DNA of 60,200 bases from Chloroflexota bacterium (GCA_016210515.1 JACQTZ010000027.1:1-60200); one strand, 5' to 3'. Shown: positions 8,074 through 18,119, counted from the stretch's first letter. Notes: generated from the letters alone by a model not told the origin. Numbers and translations are program-made.

Positions 8074-9025
8074 ACTGCTGAATGCTCAGCCACAGGAACC
8101 TGTGGCTCGCACCGCGGCCATCCTGATCCTTATGGGCCTCACCTGGCTGGTTGCAGGGCTTCTGGCAAGCCACTTTACCCACATGAGGGACCTGCGCCGC
8201 AAATATGAGCAACGGCTTGAGATTCAGCTTGAGGAGACACGACTTTCACGCCGACGCTTGGTCCATGTCCAGGAGGAGCTGCGGAAATCGGTCGCTCAGC
8301 GCCTGCACGGGAGGGTGCAAAATCGCCTGCTGGTGGCTGCCCACTGGCTACGGGAGGCTACCAAAGACACGAGCGTGACCTCTGCTAACGATGTCCAAGA
8401 GAAGCTGGGACGAGCCTTGGCCTCCCTGGAAGAGGTCATTGACAGAGACTTGCGGACTGTTGTCCGCCAACTGCATCCTTCTGTAATCCAGCTGGGTCTG
8501 ATGGCATCTCTCCAATCTCTGCTGGACAGGTTCCAAGGAGCCCTGGATATCTCGCTGTCGGTAGACGAAAGTGTGGCAGAACTCGACAATCAGAATCCCA
8601 GGGCTATTCCGGAGGAGACACGGCTAGCTCTATTCAGGGTTGTTGAGGAAGCCCTGAACAACGTGGTCAAACATGCTGAAGCATCTCAGGTGCAGTTGAA
8701 GATAGGTTGTCCCACTCCAGAAGTAATCTCCGTTGAAGTGCAAGACAATGGAAAAGGGCTCGATCCCAGTGAGGCCGTCCCTGGTCTTGGCATCATTTCC
8801 ATGCGGGATTACTGTGGAGCCCTGGGGGGGCAACTTCAAATCGAGAGCCGGTCAGGGGTTGGCACCGTTGTAAGGGCATCGCTGGCTCTCCCTTTGAGCG
8901 AGCAACGGCCAAACGTTATGGAGCACAGAGGCGCTGGTGAAGTCTTCCCAATGGGTGTGACACGTGCTCCCGCCTCATTAGAACACCTCTCGCCGAGATC
9001 ACCTGAGATATCAAACATAGCATGA
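8060..9025 (+). CDS. NarL-type sensor kinase, C-terminal kinase part (after a frameshift)
   Basis: The catalytic half of the split kinase. The frame is really open and coding from about 7982, where membrane helices continue from the first fragment. One more helix (AAILILMGLTWLVAGLLAS) leads into a coiled-coil linker, a HisKA_3-type dimerisation domain with the likely phospho-acceptor His in VAQRLHGRVQNRL, and an ATPase domain with N-box (VVEEALNNVVKHA), G1 (DNGKGL) and G2 (GLGIISMRDYCGALGG). Kinases of this class normally pair with LuxR/NarL-type regulators; none is adjacent. Its 8060 start is only the first start-like TTG in that frame. Confidence 0.8.
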   Translation: MWLNELLNAQPQEPVARTAAILILMGLTWLVAGLLASHFTHMRDLRRKYEQRLEIQLEETRLSRRRLVHVQEELRKSVAQRLHGRVQNRLLVAAHWLREATKDTSVTSANDVQEKLGRALASLEEVIDRDLRTVVRQLHPSVIQLGLMASLQSLLDRFQGALDISLSVDESVAELDNQNPRAIPEETRLALFRVVEEALNNVVKHAEASQVQLKIGCPTPEVISVEVQDNGKGLDPSEAVPGLGIISMRDYCGALGGQLQIESRSGVGTVVRASLALPLSEQRPNVMEHRGAGEVFPMGVTRAPASLEHLSPRSPEISNIA

Positions 9026-9506
9026 GTTCAGAGGCATGTGGCTGTCCATCGGAGTCTGGAGAGCCACCGTCCTATCGCTCACCCCAACAATCCTAAAAGA
9101 ACGGGTTGGCCTCAGCTTAAGGCCAGGCGCCTCCACCGTTGATGCAGAGCGCCTCGTCCAGGTTCAACTTCTGCTCCACGGGGCAGGGGACGCCCCAGGC
9201 TACGATACCGGTATGCCGAAGCAACACGGTACCGGGGCAGGAAGTCCCCCGAGGCGCGATGGCCCTATTCCACGGGAGCTTTGTCCAAACATAACGCGAA
9301 GCTGTGAAGCTGGCACGGGCTCACACAACGGCTAGCGGAGTTGCGCAAAGCCGCTAATACTGGACAGGCCAGCTCAACCCCGATATGATGGCAGCAGCCT
9401 CGGAAGGGGTAATGTCGCAGAAAGCCCCTACCCGGTCTGTGAGTATGTCTTCGAATTCCACCCTCCCACTGGGTCAGGCCAGGGACAATCTACTGAAAGA
9501 AGCAGA
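9026..9506. other. 480-bp gap before sucC, no gene recognised
   Basis: No frame here has coding character. Several inverted repeats are visible, such as the GATACCGGTATGCC region near 9200 with GGTACCGGGG near 9230, and AGCGG...CCGCT near 9337-9358. No tRNA, tmRNA, RNase P, SRP or riboswitch signature could be matched. It may contain the sucCD promoter and leader. Confidence 0.35.
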
Positions 9507-10670
9507 ATGAAGGTTCACGAGTATCAGGCCAAGGCAATCCTTTCGGAGTTTGGGATCCCCGTGCCCAGGGCTGGAGTAGCCTCGACGCCACAGGAAGCCC
9601 GCCAGGTGGCCCAGAACCTGGGAGGAGACGTGGTGGTCAAGGCCCAGGTCCACGCGGGAGGCAGGGGCCTGGCGGGCGGAGTGAAGGTGGTAAGCTCGCC
9701 CCAGGAGGCAGAAGGGACAGCCCGGAGCTTGCTGGGACGCAGGCTCGTCACCCATCAGACCGGCCCGAAGGGTGCCCCTGTGAACCGGGTGCTAGTAGAA
9801 GAGCAGGCCCAGATATCCAGGGAGTACTACCTGGCGGTAATCATAGACAACAGCGTCCGTGGCCCCGTGCTCATGGCCTGTGAGGCGGGAGGGATGGAGA
9901 TAGAGGAGGTGGCGGCCAAAGCTCCTGAGAGGATTCTCAGGGCCTACGTGGACGTTGCTGTTGGCCTTCAGCCCTTTCAGTGTCGCGGCCTGGCCTACGG
10001 CATGAACCTGCCGGCAGATCTCGTCCAGCCCGCGGCGACCCTCATGGCCGACCTGTACAGGCTCTTCGCGGCCAAGGAGTGCTCCCTGGCGGAGATAAAC
10101 CCCCTGGCCGTTACCGCGGATGGACGGCTACTGGCCCTGGATGCCAAGCTCAACTTCGACGACGACGCCCTGTTCCGCCATCCCGACATCCAAGCCCTCA
10201 GGGACACGGAGCAGGATGACCCCCTGGAGGTAGAGGCCGGCAAGATCGGCATTTCGTACATCAAGCTGGACGGCGACGTGGGATGCCTGGTCAACGGTGC
10301 TGGCCTGGCCATGGCCACCATGGACACCATATCCGCAGCCGACGCCATGCCCGCCAACTTCCTGGACGTGGGCGGAGGCCCCAGCGAGGAGCGGGTATCC
10401 CAGGCCTTCAGGTTTCTGCTATCGGACCCACAGGTGAAACGCATCCTGGTGAACGTCTTTGGCGGTATTCTACGCTGCGACGTGGCCGCCAGGGGCATCA
10501 TGACCGCGTGCCAGGAAAATAAAGCCAGGGTGCCCATAGTGGTGAGGATGCTGGGCACCAATGCCGAGGAGGGCAGGAGGCTCCTGGCCCAGTCCGGCCT
10601 GGGCATCACCCTGGTTGAAGACCTCCATGAGGCGGCGCTCCAGATAAAGCGGGCATCACACGCCAGCTAG
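9507..10670 (+). CDS. sucC: Succinyl-CoA synthetase beta subunit (ADP-forming type)
   Basis: TCA-cycle enzyme that couples succinyl-CoA hydrolysis to nucleotide triphosphate synthesis, acting as a complex with SucD. At 387 aa it matches the family. Seen: the ATP-grasp start (MKVHEYQAKAILSEFGIPVP), the nucleotide loop VVVKAQVHAGGRGLAGGVK, the Mg-binding ECSLAEINPLAV region, and the CoA-ligase domain with CLVNGAGLAMATMD, FLDVGGG and NVFGGILRCD. The ribosome site is weak (GAAAGAAG). sucD follows 18 bp later, so this is a two-gene operon. Confidence 0.97.
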   Translation: MKVHEYQAKAILSEFGIPVPRAGVASTPQEARQVAQNLGGDVVVKAQVHAGGRGLAGGVKVVSSPQEAEGTARSLLGRRLVTHQTGPKGAPVNRVLVEEQAQISREYYLAVIIDNSVRGPVLMACEAGGMEIEEVAAKAPERILRAYVDVAVGLQPFQCRGLAYGMNLPADLVQPAATLMADLYRLFAAKECSLAEINPLAVTADGRLLALDAKLNFDDDALFRHPDIQALRDTEQDDPLEVEAGKIGISYIKLDGDVGCLVNGAGLAMATMDTISAADAMPANFLDVGGGPSEERVSQAFRFLLSDPQVKRILVNVFGGILRCDVAARGIMTACQENKARVPIVVRMLGTNAEEGRRLLAQSGLGITLVEDLHEAALQIKRASHAS

Positions 10671-10688
10671 CGTTTACGAGGAGACTCA

Positions 10689-11564
10689 GTGAGCATCCTG
10701 GTGAATGAAAACACCCGTCTCCTGGTGCAGGGCCTGACGGGACGAGAGGGGACGTTCCACGCCCTTCGGTGCATCGAGTACGGCACCAACCTGGTGGCAG
10801 GAGTGACTCCGGGCCGGGGTGGAACCGTGTGGGAGGGGAAGACGCCTGTCTTCAACACGGTGAAACAGGCGGTGTCGGAGACGGGGGCCAACGTCGCCCT
10901 CGTCTTCGTGCCCGCCGCCTTTGCCGCCGACGCCGTACTGGAATCCGCCGACGCCGATATGCCCCTTATCGTCTGTATCACCGAGGGCATCCCCGTCATG
11001 GACATGGTGCGGGTGGCAAGATACCTTCGGGGCAGGCCCAGCCGGCTCATCGGCCCCAACTGCCCTGGCCTCATCTCACCGGGACGCCAGTGCAAAGTAG
11101 GCATCATGCCGGGCAACATCCACACGCCTGGCACGGTGGGGGTGGTCTCCCGCAGCGGCACCCTTACCTACGAGACGGTGAACCAGCTCACGGCCCTGGG
11201 AATAGGCCAGTCCACCTGTGTGGGCATAGGGGGAGACCCCGTGTCGGGCACCTCCTTCGTAGACCTGCTACGGCTCTTTCAGGAAGATCCGGAGACCGGG
11301 GCGGTGGTACTCATAGGGGAGATTGGAGGTACCAAGGAGCAGGAGGCTGCCGAGTACATTCGAGACCACTTCACCAAGCCGGTCATTGGCCTGGTGGTGG
11401 GCACAACGGCCCCTCCCGGCAGACGGATGGGCCATGCCGGGGCCATCATTACCGGCAGCACCAGCCTGGCCTCGGAGAAGGTACGGTCCTTGAGGGAGGC
11501 TGGAATGCACATGGCTCCCTCCCCGGCGGAGATAGGCTCCACGGTGAAGAAAGTCCTGGGATAG
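10689..11564 (+). CDS. sucD: Succinyl-CoA synthetase alpha subunit
   Basis: A 291-aa partner of SucC that carries the CoA-binding Rossmann domain and the phospho-histidine. Seen: [13 protein letters not shown] at the N-terminus, [15 protein letters not shown], the [10 protein letters not shown] loop, and the active-site histidine in [12 protein letters not shown]. Translation starts at GTG 10689 with GAGGAG seven bases upstream. It is co-transcribed with sucC; a 66-aa gene begins 66 bp downstream. Confidence 0.97.
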   Translation: MSILVNENTRLLVQGLTGREGTFHALRCIEYGTNLVAGVTPGRGGTVWEGKTPVFNTVKQAVSETGANVALVFVPAAFAADAVLESADADMPLIVCITEGIPVMDMVRVARYLRGRPSRLIGPNCPGLISPGRQCKVGIMPGNIHTPGTVGVVSRSGTLTYETVNQLTALGIGQSTCVGIGGDPVSGTSFVDLLRLFQEDPETGAVVLIGEIGGTKEQEAAEYIRDHFTKPVIGLVVGTTAPPGRRMGHAGAIITGSTSLASEKVRSLREAGMHMAPSPAEIGSTVKKVLG

Positions 11565-11629
11565 AACTCGCCTCAAGGTGCTATTGGATTTTTGAGAGCA
11601 AGCCCCAAGGTCACGACAAGGAGACAAGG

Positions 11630-11830
11630 ATGGAGGCATATCGAGTCCGTGGCACCCTGACAAGGGTCAGCGGCAACAAGCTCGTGATTGAGCAGGAAGG
11701 CTCAGGACAGATGGTGTTGGAGTGGCAGGGCAAAGACAGGATTGACGAGGAGTGGGTAGACAGCTATGTGGGCCGCATGGTTGAGTGCCTGGTGGTCAAC
11801 GGCAAAGGAACCAGGATAAATAGGGCTTAG
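11630..11830 (+). CDS. Small hypothetical protein, 66 aa
   Basis: Begins at the ATG at 11630 after a good AAGGAG seven bases upstream; another coding strand cannot explain it because sucD ends at 11564. The protein (MEAYRVRGTLTRVSGNKLVI ...) is beta-rich and acidic, and looks like a small OB- or SH3-like barrel (RVSGNKLVIEQEG, VGRMVECLVVNGKG). No family was recognised. It is probably read through from sucCD. Confidence 0.7.
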   Translation: MEAYRVRGTLTRVSGNKLVIEQEGSGQMVLEWQGKDRIDEEWVDSYVGRMVECLVVNGKGTRINRA

Positions 11831-12000
11831 GCTGGCGACTACACTACTCCCTTGGGTTGGCTGAAAGGGGTTCGAATACGGTATGACCCACCAAAGGGAA
11901 TTAGAACAGCTGGCTAGTGAAACCCACCTTCTCGCTGTGCCGTGCTTGAGGGGTGGGTTTCGCTACGCTACACCCATCCTACTGAGGGAGCGGAGCGACG

Positions 12001-12750
12001 TTAAAGCGTCGGCGGGTACCAGTCCAGGATGGCTTGCCCCCATAGCAGGGTAACCAGTGCCCCCGCCGCCAGGAAAGGGCCAAAGGGCATGGCGTCCTTG
12101 CGCCCCTTGAGCCGTAACGCCAGCAGCATGATGGCTATCACCCCACCACCCACGACCGCCAGGAGCAGCGCGACCAGCACATGGGGATAGCCCACCATGA
12201 GGCCGATAAGCCCCCCCAGCTTCACGTCGCCCAGACCCATCCCCTGGCGATACACCAGGAACGGAAGGCTGACGGCTCCAATGCCAACCGCCAGCCCCAG
12301 CAGGGCACGCACCAGGGTAGGATCGGGCCAGAGCAGGGAGAGGGCCAGGGTCACGGGTAAGGCGGGATACACTATCACGTTGAGGATTAGCTGGTGCTCC
12401 AGGTCTATGATGGCGATAACCAGAAGGGTGCTGGCGTAGATCAGGGCGATTCCCAGCTCTATTCCAAAGCCAAACTTCCAGAAGAGGAACCCGAAGAGCA
12501 AGCCCGTGGCCGTCTCCACCAGGGGCACCCTGACAGATATAGAAGCGCCGCAGTAGCGGCAACGCCCCCTCAGCCAGAGGTAGCTGAATACCGGCACCAG
12601 GTCCACGGGGGCCAGCAGATGTTTACAGTTTGGGCAGTGGGACGCACCGCGGACGATGGACTCCCCCGCGGGCAACCGGTCTATGCAAACGTTGAGGAAG
12701 CTGCCTACGGCCAGGCCCACCACTACAATCATCGCCAGCGAAGGGATCAT
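12001..12750 (-). CDS. pilD: Type IV prepilin peptidase / N-methyltransferase
   Basis: A 249-aa integral membrane aspartic protease that cleaves the leader from prepilins and N-methylates the new N-terminus. Seen: the family opening (VVGLAVGSFLNVCIDRLP), two CxxC pairs for zinc in the cytoplasmic loop (CPNC and CRYC), the first catalytic Asp in IDLEHQLI and the second in GMGLGDVKL, and seven or eight hydrophobic helices. It should process the prepilins encoded at 53.6-56.8 kb and perhaps competence pseudopilins. It appears to be transcribed alone. Confidence 0.95.
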   Translation of the reverse strand: MIPSLAMIVVVGLAVGSFLNVCIDRLPAGESIVRGASHCPNCKHLLAPVDLVPVFSYLWLRGRCRYCGASISVRVPLVETATGLLFGFLFWKFGFGIELGIALIYASTLLVIAIIDLEHQLILNVIVYPALPVTLALSLLWPDPTLVRALLGLAVGIGAVSLPFLVYRQGMGLGDVKLGGLIGLMVGYPHVLVALLLAVVGGGVIAIMLLALRLKGRKDAMPFGPFLAAGALVTLLWGQAILDWYPPTL

Positions 12751-13106
12751 GGTCTAAAGAAGGCTCGCGAGAGATCGTGAAGCTATCCCCAAAACCCACA
12801 CCCCCTGTGTCCCTTCTTCGGCAGGTCCGACTTCATCGGACTCCGTCCCGATTTCTTCGGGATGCAACACATGGAGTCGGAGCTCAGGACAGGCTCTCTC
12901 CCTTGGCAAGGGAGAGGGGGCAGGGTACGCCCTGCACCCACACTCAACTGCTGCTGCACTGGTCTGACCATGTTTTACGGTTCGTAGGGTATGGGTCTGG
13001 GCTAAGCCCAGTCTGGGGGGACACCCCCAGACCCCCGCAAGAGGGGGCAAAGCCCCTTCTTGACTCCCCCAAGGTCGCACTTCGGCATGACCTCCTGAAG
13101 CGTGCT
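12751..13106. repeat. Repeat-rich intergenic region
   Basis: No gene seen. The 355 bp hold several small palindromes: TCCGACTTCATCGGA near 12827, CCCGATTTCTTCGGG, a piece of the dispersed GCTCAGGACAGGCTC motif at 12889, CTCTCCCTTGGCAAGGGAGAG near 12896, GCAGGGTACGCCCTGC near 12932, and GTCTGGGGGGACACCCCCAGAC near 13011. It looks like a mosaic of decayed interspersed repeats. Confidence 0.55.
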
Positions 13107-13397
13107 CTAGCAGCGGCCCCTCTTCACTACCGATTCGCAGAGGCTGGCAGGCAACACCTCCACGCTGCCCATCTGAGCGAAGGGTGTCATAAACTCCCGT
13201 ATTTTGTCGGCACCGGCGGCCTCGAGAATAAGGTAAAGGGTGTGCTGGCCGTCCACCACGGCCTCCCCTCGAACCATGATACCCGACTTGGCCGCATTGC
13301 CCTTGGAAAGGTGCTGCAAGAGCATAGGCCCCATCTGAGGATGGCCCGCCGGGCAGGTATCGGCGGAATGCTTGTGTTGAACTACAAACAGAGGCAT
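13107..13397 (-). CDS. Small hypothetical protein, 96 aa
   Basis: Strong ribosome site (AGGAGG, four bases before the ATG at 13397). The protein starts MPLFVVQHKHSADTCPAG and has a ferredoxin-like dimeric alpha/beta pattern (ILEAAGADKIREFMTPFAQ, SVEVLPASLCESVV). It resembles small DUF3303-like proteins, but this is impression only. Three Cys and three His are present, with HKHSADTCPAGH suggestive of a metal site. It lies upstream of repeats and is monocistronic. Confidence 0.75.
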   Translation of the reverse strand: MPLFVVQHKHSADTCPAGHPQMGPMLLQHLSKGNAAKSGIMVRGEAVVDGQHTLYLILEAAGADKIREFMTPFAQMGSVEVLPASLCESVVKRGRC

Positions 13398-13547
13398 AGG
13401 TCCTCCTTCGTCACTCTAGTCTAACTTATCTTAATCTTACAGCAGATTCTTGCACCATAACAGTTGCACTTTGAGCTTGTGAGGAAATCGCTGATTCGGC
13501 ATACGAGGGGGGCCCCACCCCAGACGCCGTGGTGAGCCCGCCGAACC

Positions 13548-13582
13548 ATTGCGAGTCCCGATGGAATCGGGACTCGCAATGA
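13548..13582. repeat. Perfect 16-bp-arm palindrome downstream of rph
   Basis: CATTGCGAGTCCCGAT and its exact inverse flank a three-base GGA loop, right at the 3' end of rph. The same family (CATTGCGAGGAGTCCCGAT...) appears at 32715-32757. It may end transcription or act as an mRNA 3' stabiliser, but there is no T-run. Confidence 0.7.
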
Positions 13583-13585
13583 CCC

Positions 13586-14308
13586 CTACAGCCCTTGTAT
13601 CACTTTTGTCTGGGCATCGAAGTGGCGATGGATGCCCTTCTCCGCCAGGGAGAGCAGCCCATCCATAGCAGCCCTGGAGAAGGGGGCACCTTCGGCCGTG
13701 CCCTGCACCTCCACGAACTCACCCCCCCTGGTCATCACCACGTTGAAGTCCACCTCCGCGCGAGAGTCCTCGTCGTAGCAGAGGTCCAGGACTGTCTCCC
13801 CGTCCACCAGCCCTACGCTGATGGCGGCCACCGCATCTCTGAGAGGTATGGAGGCAAGGACACCCCTCTTCACCATGTGAAGCAGGGCCTCATACAGGGC
13901 TATGTAGGAGCCTGTGATGGCCGCGGTGCGGGTTCCGCCGTCGGCTTGGAGCACGTCGCAGTCCATGACCAGGGTGCGCTCCCCCAGGGCCTTCATATCC
14001 ACCACCGCCCGAAGGGAGCGGCCGATGAGGCGCTGAATCTCCTGGGTACGGCCCTCCACCCCGCCAGGCCCGCCCTCTCGTGGCCTTCGGGTCAAGGTAG
14101 AGCGAGGCAGCATGCCGTACTCCGCGGTCACCCATCCTCTTCCCTGTCCCCGCAGAAAGGGCGGCACCCGCTCCTCCAGGGAGGCTGTGCAGATGACCTT
14201 GGTCGCCCCCACCTCTATCAGAGCGGAGCCTTCCGGGAATACCAGGTACGAAGGCGTTATCTTCACCTCGCGAGGCTGGTCATTGGCCCTGCCGTCAACC
14301 CTGAACAA
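13586..14308 (-). CDS. rph: Ribonuclease PH
   Basis: A phosphorolytic 3'-5' exoribonuclease that trims tRNA 3' ends. The 240 aa match the family length. Seen: [34 protein letters not shown], the [18 protein letters not shown] phosphate/RNA-binding region, and [18 protein letters not shown]. The TTG at 14308 is preferred because AGGAG sits five bases before it and lies inside the longer reading. comEC ends about 60 bp upstream, so the two may share a transcript. Confidence 0.96.
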   Translation of the reverse strand: MFRVDGRANDQPREVKITPSYLVFPEGSALIEVGATKVICTASLEERVPPFLRGQGRGWVTAEYGMLPRSTLTRRPREGGPGGVEGRTQEIQRLIGRSLRAVVDMKALGERTLVMDCDVLQADGGTRTAAITGSYIALYEALLHMVKRGVLASIPLRDAVAAISVGLVDGETVLDLCYDEDSRAEVDFNVVMTRGGEFVEVQGTAEGAPFSRAAMDGLLSLAEKGIHRHFDAQTKVIQGL

Positions 14309-14366
14309 AGTGACTCCTTTCAACGATGGGGCATCAGTATAGCATACCCGTGCCTGTGCGATAGAA

Positions 14367-16823
14367 CTACCTCTCGGTCCTCATTCTCAGCCGCGAACCA
14401 TCGGCGATGAACTCCACGTCTCCGTGCTTGGACGTCATGAGAATATGGTCCTCGGCCACTACCTGGGCGAGGGTATCCAGAGTCTCCTGATGGGGATGCC
14501 CAAACCGGTTGTCCTCCCCAACGGGTATGACTGCAAATTGAGGCGACACCTCCCGCAGGAACGCCGGCGTTGTGGAGGTATTGCTCCCCTGGTGTGCCAC
14601 CTTGAGCACCGTGCTTTGCAGAGGCACGGTGCGGTGCAGCAGGTAGCTCTCCCCATCCCATTGAAGGTCGCCGGTAAAGAGGAAGGAGGTCTCTCCATAG
14701 ACCAAGCGCGTTACCACCGAGGCGTTGTTCACGTCTGAAGTCGTGCCGCTCAGCAACCTGTCCGGTGGATAGAGCACCTCCAAGACCAGACCTCGATCCA
14801 GTTTTATCTGCTGGCCCGTGAGCGCCTGTAGAACAGGCACACCCCGCTCTACCAGGGTGGACTGCCATAAGGCATACTCAGGGGATGGGTAGTCGAACTT
14901 TCGCTCCAGCACCAGGGCCACGTCGTATCTTCGGAGCACCTCTGTCGCGCTGGACACGTGGTCTTCGTGAGGGTGGGTGAGTACCACCAGGTCCAGGCTG
15001 TGGTTCCAGAAAGGCATACGGCTCCCCAGCAGGGTTAGAAGCCGCCGCGGGTCTGGCCCGCCGTCTATCAGCACCTGCCGACCCCCAGGAGTGACGATGA
15101 AGGTGGCATCGCCCTGGCCCACGTCCAGGAAGGTGACGTGAAGCTGTCCATCGGGCCTGGAGAGGGCGGCAGTCCATACACCAGCCGATGCCAAGAGAGC
15201 CAAGGCCACCATCGCCCAGAAGACACGATCCCGACCTTGTCGGGACTCCAACTCAATCGTACCCAATCGTCGCAGGGCTTTTCTCACGGCTTCCGGCAAG
15301 ACTGGGAGGGCCAGTCGCAACCTGGAGCGTCCTGCTATGAAGCCAATCAGCACCCCATAGTAGACCACTACCAAGGGTGCTCCCATCCAGCCTATTTTCA
15401 CGATGTTTCCAGGGACGGCATCGAAAAGCTCCACCACCAGCTTGAGATAGGACAGGAACAGCCAGGTGCCCCAGCCGGCCACCTGTGCGGCGCCCGTGCT
15501 CACCAGCCCCAGGGCAGCGGTTATCAGCCCCACTACCATGACAGGCGCTAGAACAGGCATCGCCAGGAGGGTGGCGGGCAGGCCCACCAGAGAGACCTGG
15601 TGGAAGTAGAACGCCACTAAAGGGAGGGTAGCCAGCGTGGCTGCCACAGTGGCCGCCACCGCGTAGGCCAGCGCCCGGCTCCATCTGCCCTCTTCTTCCT
15701 CGTCGTCTGTGAAGACCCGCCGAAGCCCCCTTTCGATAGGGGGGGCCAGGAGCACAAGCCCAGCCATCGCCATGAAGCTCAGCTGAAAGGACACGTCGAA
15801 GAGAACCCTGGGTTGCAACCCCACCATGAAGGCGGCCGCGGCTGCCAGGGCCGGCATGACGCTGTTCTGCCTGCCCAGATACAAGCCCACCAGGTATATG
15901 CTGCCCATGATGACAGCCCTATGTACAGAGGGCGACACTCCAGCGAGGCCGTCGTAGCCCCAGATGAAAAGGAGAGGGATGATGAGGTAAAGCTGCCGCC
16001 TCGCCCCCAGGAGCCACCGGCTCACGGCCACGGAAAAGGCCAGGAGTATCCCTATGTTGAGGCCGGAAATCGCCAGGATGTGGGTGGTGCCGGTGTCCCT
16101 GAAGGCCTGGGCTAGCTTAGGCGGCATAGTGCTCTGCCATCCCAGCAGCAGGGCCTGGGCCAGGGAGTTCTGGGGCTCGGCAAGGGCCTGGGACAGGCTG
16201 CGGGACAGGCGGTGTCGCAGCGAGTATATCCCCCCCAGCACACTGCTCCCTTCCCCCTCTCCCACCAGCTCCACCCCCGGAAAAGCCATCGTAGAGAGTA
16301 TGCCCTGCCTGGCAAGGTACTCCCGGTAGTCGAAGTCCTGGAGCACAGGAGGCTCCTCGGCCTCACCCGTGAGAACCAGCCGGTCCCCGTAGCGAAAGAG
16401 AGGTTCCTGCCGGGCTGCTATCAGAGAGGGAGATGGCCTGGCCACCACCAGCAGGTCGCCTCGAGAGTCCTTCCAACCCTCCGCCGTCTTTACACGATTT
16501 ACAGACAGAGGAAACCGCCATCCAGAGGTTACGGGCTGGGGGTCGGCGGATATGATTCCTTCTACTTCAATGCGCCCCATCCCGTTGTATCCCTGGATCG
16601 GCAAGGGCAACCTGTTTTCCGAAGGCCAGCCAGCCCTCAAGGCCCCCAGGCACAATACAGCCAGGGCCAGCGCAGGCAGCATGGTGAAGCCCCGACCACG
16701 CAAGAGAAGGGCCAGGAGAGCTGACGCCAGCAGGAAGAGGAGCGCACTCAGCCAGGAAAAGGTCGCCAGGGTCGCCAGGTAAGTCCCGGCAATCCAGGAG
16801 CCAGCCAGTACAGTGAGAGTCAT
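14367..16823 (-). CDS. comEC: DNA internalisation protein ComEC/Rec2
   Basis: The inner-membrane channel that carries single-stranded DNA into the cytoplasm during natural transformation. At 818 aa it has all three parts: an N-terminal DUF4131-like region (1-200), the competence membrane domain (about 210-500) with [20 protein letters not shown] and [13 protein letters not shown], and a C-terminal metallo-beta-lactamase-like domain (about 555-818) with [25 protein letters not shown] and [10 protein letters not shown]. comEA is encoded just upstream on the same strand. With the pilus genes this suggests a working DNA uptake machine. Confidence 0.96.
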   Translation of the reverse strand: MTLTVLAGSWIAGTYLATLATFSWLSALLFLLASALLALLLRGRGFTMLPALALAVLCLGALRAGWPSENRLPLPIQGYNGMGRIEVEGIISADPQPVTSGWRFPLSVNRVKTAEGWKDSRGDLLVVARPSPSLIAARQEPLFRYGDRLVLTGEAEEPPVLQDFDYREYLARQGILSTMAFPGVELVGEGEGSSVLGGIYSLRHRLSRSLSQALAEPQNSLAQALLLGWQSTMPPKLAQAFRDTGTTHILAISGLNIGILLAFSVAVSRWLLGARRQLYLIIPLLFIWGYDGLAGVSPSVHRAVIMGSIYLVGLYLGRQNSVMPALAAAAAFMVGLQPRVLFDVSFQLSFMAMAGLVLLAPPIERGLRRVFTDDEEEEGRWSRALAYAVAATVAATLATLPLVAFYFHQVSLVGLPATLLAMPVLAPVMVVGLITAALGLVSTGAAQVAGWGTWLFLSYLKLVVELFDAVPGNIVKIGWMGAPLVVVYYGVLIGFIAGRSRLRLALPVLPEAVRKALRRLGTIELESRQGRDRVFWAMVALALLASAGVWTAALSRPDGQLHVTFLDVGQGDATFIVTPGGRQVLIDGGPDPRRLLTLLGSRMPFWNHSLDLVVLTHPHEDHVSSATEVLRRYDVALVLERKFDYPSPEYALWQSTLVERGVPVLQALTGQQIKLDRGLVLEVLYPPDRLLSGTTSDVNNASVVTRLVYGETSFLFTGDLQWDGESYLLHRTVPLQSTVLKVAHQGSNTSTTPAFLREVSPQFAVIPVGEDNRFGHPHQETLDTLAQVVAEDHILMTSKHGDVEFIADGSRLRMRTER

Positions 16824-16903
16824 TGCTAATATCCTGAGCTAGAGGTGGCCCCACCACCAGATTCCTCGGAATGACATTTGCAACGGTTTTCTAATGCACC
16901 AAA

Positions 16904-17443
16904 CTAGCGAACCGTTATGAACTCTCGCAGGTCTTCCAGTGTCTTGGGGCCTATTCCAGGCACCAGCAGCAAGTCTTCTACCCTGGTGAAAGGGCCGTTC
17001 TCCTGCCGGTACTTTACAATGGCGCTGGCCTTCACCGGCCCTATGCCAGGAAGGGTTTGCAGCTCTTCTACAGAGGCAGCATTGATGTCGAGCTTGCCCG
17101 GGACGGGCGATGAGGTGGGAACCGCCTCGCCGATGCTGGGTATGTAGAAGTGGGCCTCGTCACTCACGCGAAGGGCCAGGTTCACCCTCACGGGGTCAGC
17201 GTCTTCGGTAAGGCCCCCTGCCAGGAGCAGAATGTCCTCCAGCCTGTCTCCTTCACTGGCGGCGTACACGCCCGGACTATGCACGGCACCGTTGACGTAG
17301 ACCTTGATCTCGGGTTGCGGCGTTGCAGTGGGCAGCAATATCTCTACGGGGACCGGCGACGACTGCCGTACTAGGGTAAACACCCCTCCCCCAAAAGCGG
17401 CTATAAACAGCACCAAGATGGCTAGTTGCACCGTTACTTTCAT
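16904..17443 (-). CDS. comEA: Competence protein ComEA (SLBB plus helix-hairpin-helix DNA receptor)
   Basis: A membrane-anchored DNA receptor for transformation. One N-terminal helix (VTVQLAILVLFIAAFGGGVF) is followed by a Pro/Thr-rich spacer, an SLBB domain (IKVYVNGAVHSPGVYA) and a C-terminal tandem HhH (LDINAASVEELQTLPGIGPV, FTRVEDLLLVPGIGPKTLED). The ATG at 17443 is chosen; a GTG 11 codons upstream is possible. comEC starts 80 bp downstream. It matches the family length of about 180-200 residues. Confidence 0.95.
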   Translation of the reverse strand: MKVTVQLAILVLFIAAFGGGVFTLVRQSSPVPVEILLPTATPQPEIKVYVNGAVHSPGVYAASEGDRLEDILLLAGGLTEDADPVRVNLALRVSDEAHFYIPSIGEAVPTSSPVPGKLDINAASVEELQTLPGIGPVKASAIVKYRQENGPFTRVEDLLLVPGIGPKTLEDLREFITVR

Positions 17444-17530
17444 GGGCCGCGCTTCCTGAGGGGAGTTTTCCGTCACTATAGGTGGCCTTTATAGACCTGT
17501 CAATCAAACCCCTCGGGTCATCAAGCCCTG

Positions 17531-17539
17531 TGCTATAAT
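17531..17539 (+). promoter_or_regulatory. Extended -10 promoter of the adenosyltransferase gene
   Basis: TGCTATAAT is a perfect extended -10. Transcription would start near 17546, just before the GGAGGGG ribosome site at 17548-17554, so the leader is only about 13 bases. No riboswitch is present. Confidence 0.6.
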
Positions 17540-17558
17540 CCATTCCTGGAGGGGTAGC

Positions 17559-18119
17559 TTGCCGAAGATATACACCAGGCATGGCGACGAGGGGGAGACA
17601 GGGCTGCTCTACGGTGGAAGGGTCTCCAAGACAGACCCTCGCTGCGAGGCTTACGGGACGGTGGACGAGGCCATCTCTGCCCTGGGGCTGGCTCGCTCCC
17701 TGGTAAAGACGGATAGGCTCAAGGACATCATCAAAACGGTGCAGCGAGACCTCTTCACTGTGGGGGCGGAGCTGGCCACAGACTCCAAGGAGTACGCTAA
17801 ACTACAGCAACACTTCAGCGTTGTTACCCAGGAGATGGTTGACCACCTGGAGCACCTCATAGACGAGCTGAACGGTGAGATGGCCTTGCTCAGGGCCTTT
17901 ATCATTCCGGGCGCTTCCACGGCTTCCGGTACTCTGGACTTAAGCCGTAGCATCCTGAGGAGAGCAGAGCGACGGGTGGTGGCGCTCAAAGAGCAGGGCC
18001 TCTTGAGCAATCCCCAGGTGCTGAAGTACATCAACCGCCTGGGCGACCTGGTTTTCGTGATGGCCCGCTACGAGGACAGAGATCTTCCCATCGAATCCCT
18101 TACCAGCGAAACCCCTTAG
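17559..18119 (+). CDS. pduO: Cob(I)alamin adenosyltransferase, PduO type
   Basis: Transfers the adenosyl group of ATP to cob(I)alamin to make adenosylcobalamin. 186 aa. Seen: the PduO ATP-binding signature YTRHGDEGETGLLYGGR, VDEAISALGLARSL, and the C-terminal LSRSILRRAERRVVAL with LKYINRLGDLVFVMAR. The start is a TTG, fixed by GGAGGGG four bases upstream. It is monocistronic and divergent from comEA. No other cobalamin genes are nearby, so it probably serves B12 salvage or coenzyme supply. Confidence 0.95.
   Translation: MPKIYTRHGDEGETGLLYGGRVSKTDPRCEAYGTVDEAISALGLARSLVKTDRLKDIIKTVQRDLFTVGAELATDSKEYAKLQQHFSVVTQEMVDHLEHLIDELNGEMALLRAFIIPGASTASGTLDLSRSILRRAERRVVALKEQGLLSNPQVLKYINRLGDLVFVMARYEDRDLPIESLTSETP

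Noticed and set aside
9036..9335. Plus-strand 99-aa frame before sucC
   Set aside because: Random-looking composition, no ribosome site, no recognisable fold.
10769..11630. Long plus-strand frame overlapping sucD
   Set aside because: Only its last 66 codons (from 11630) are a real gene; the rest is an out-of-frame shadow rich in Arg, Gly and His.
13548..13582. Intrinsic terminator of rph
   Set aside because: A strong palindrome but no T-run on either strand; treated as an interspersed repeat.
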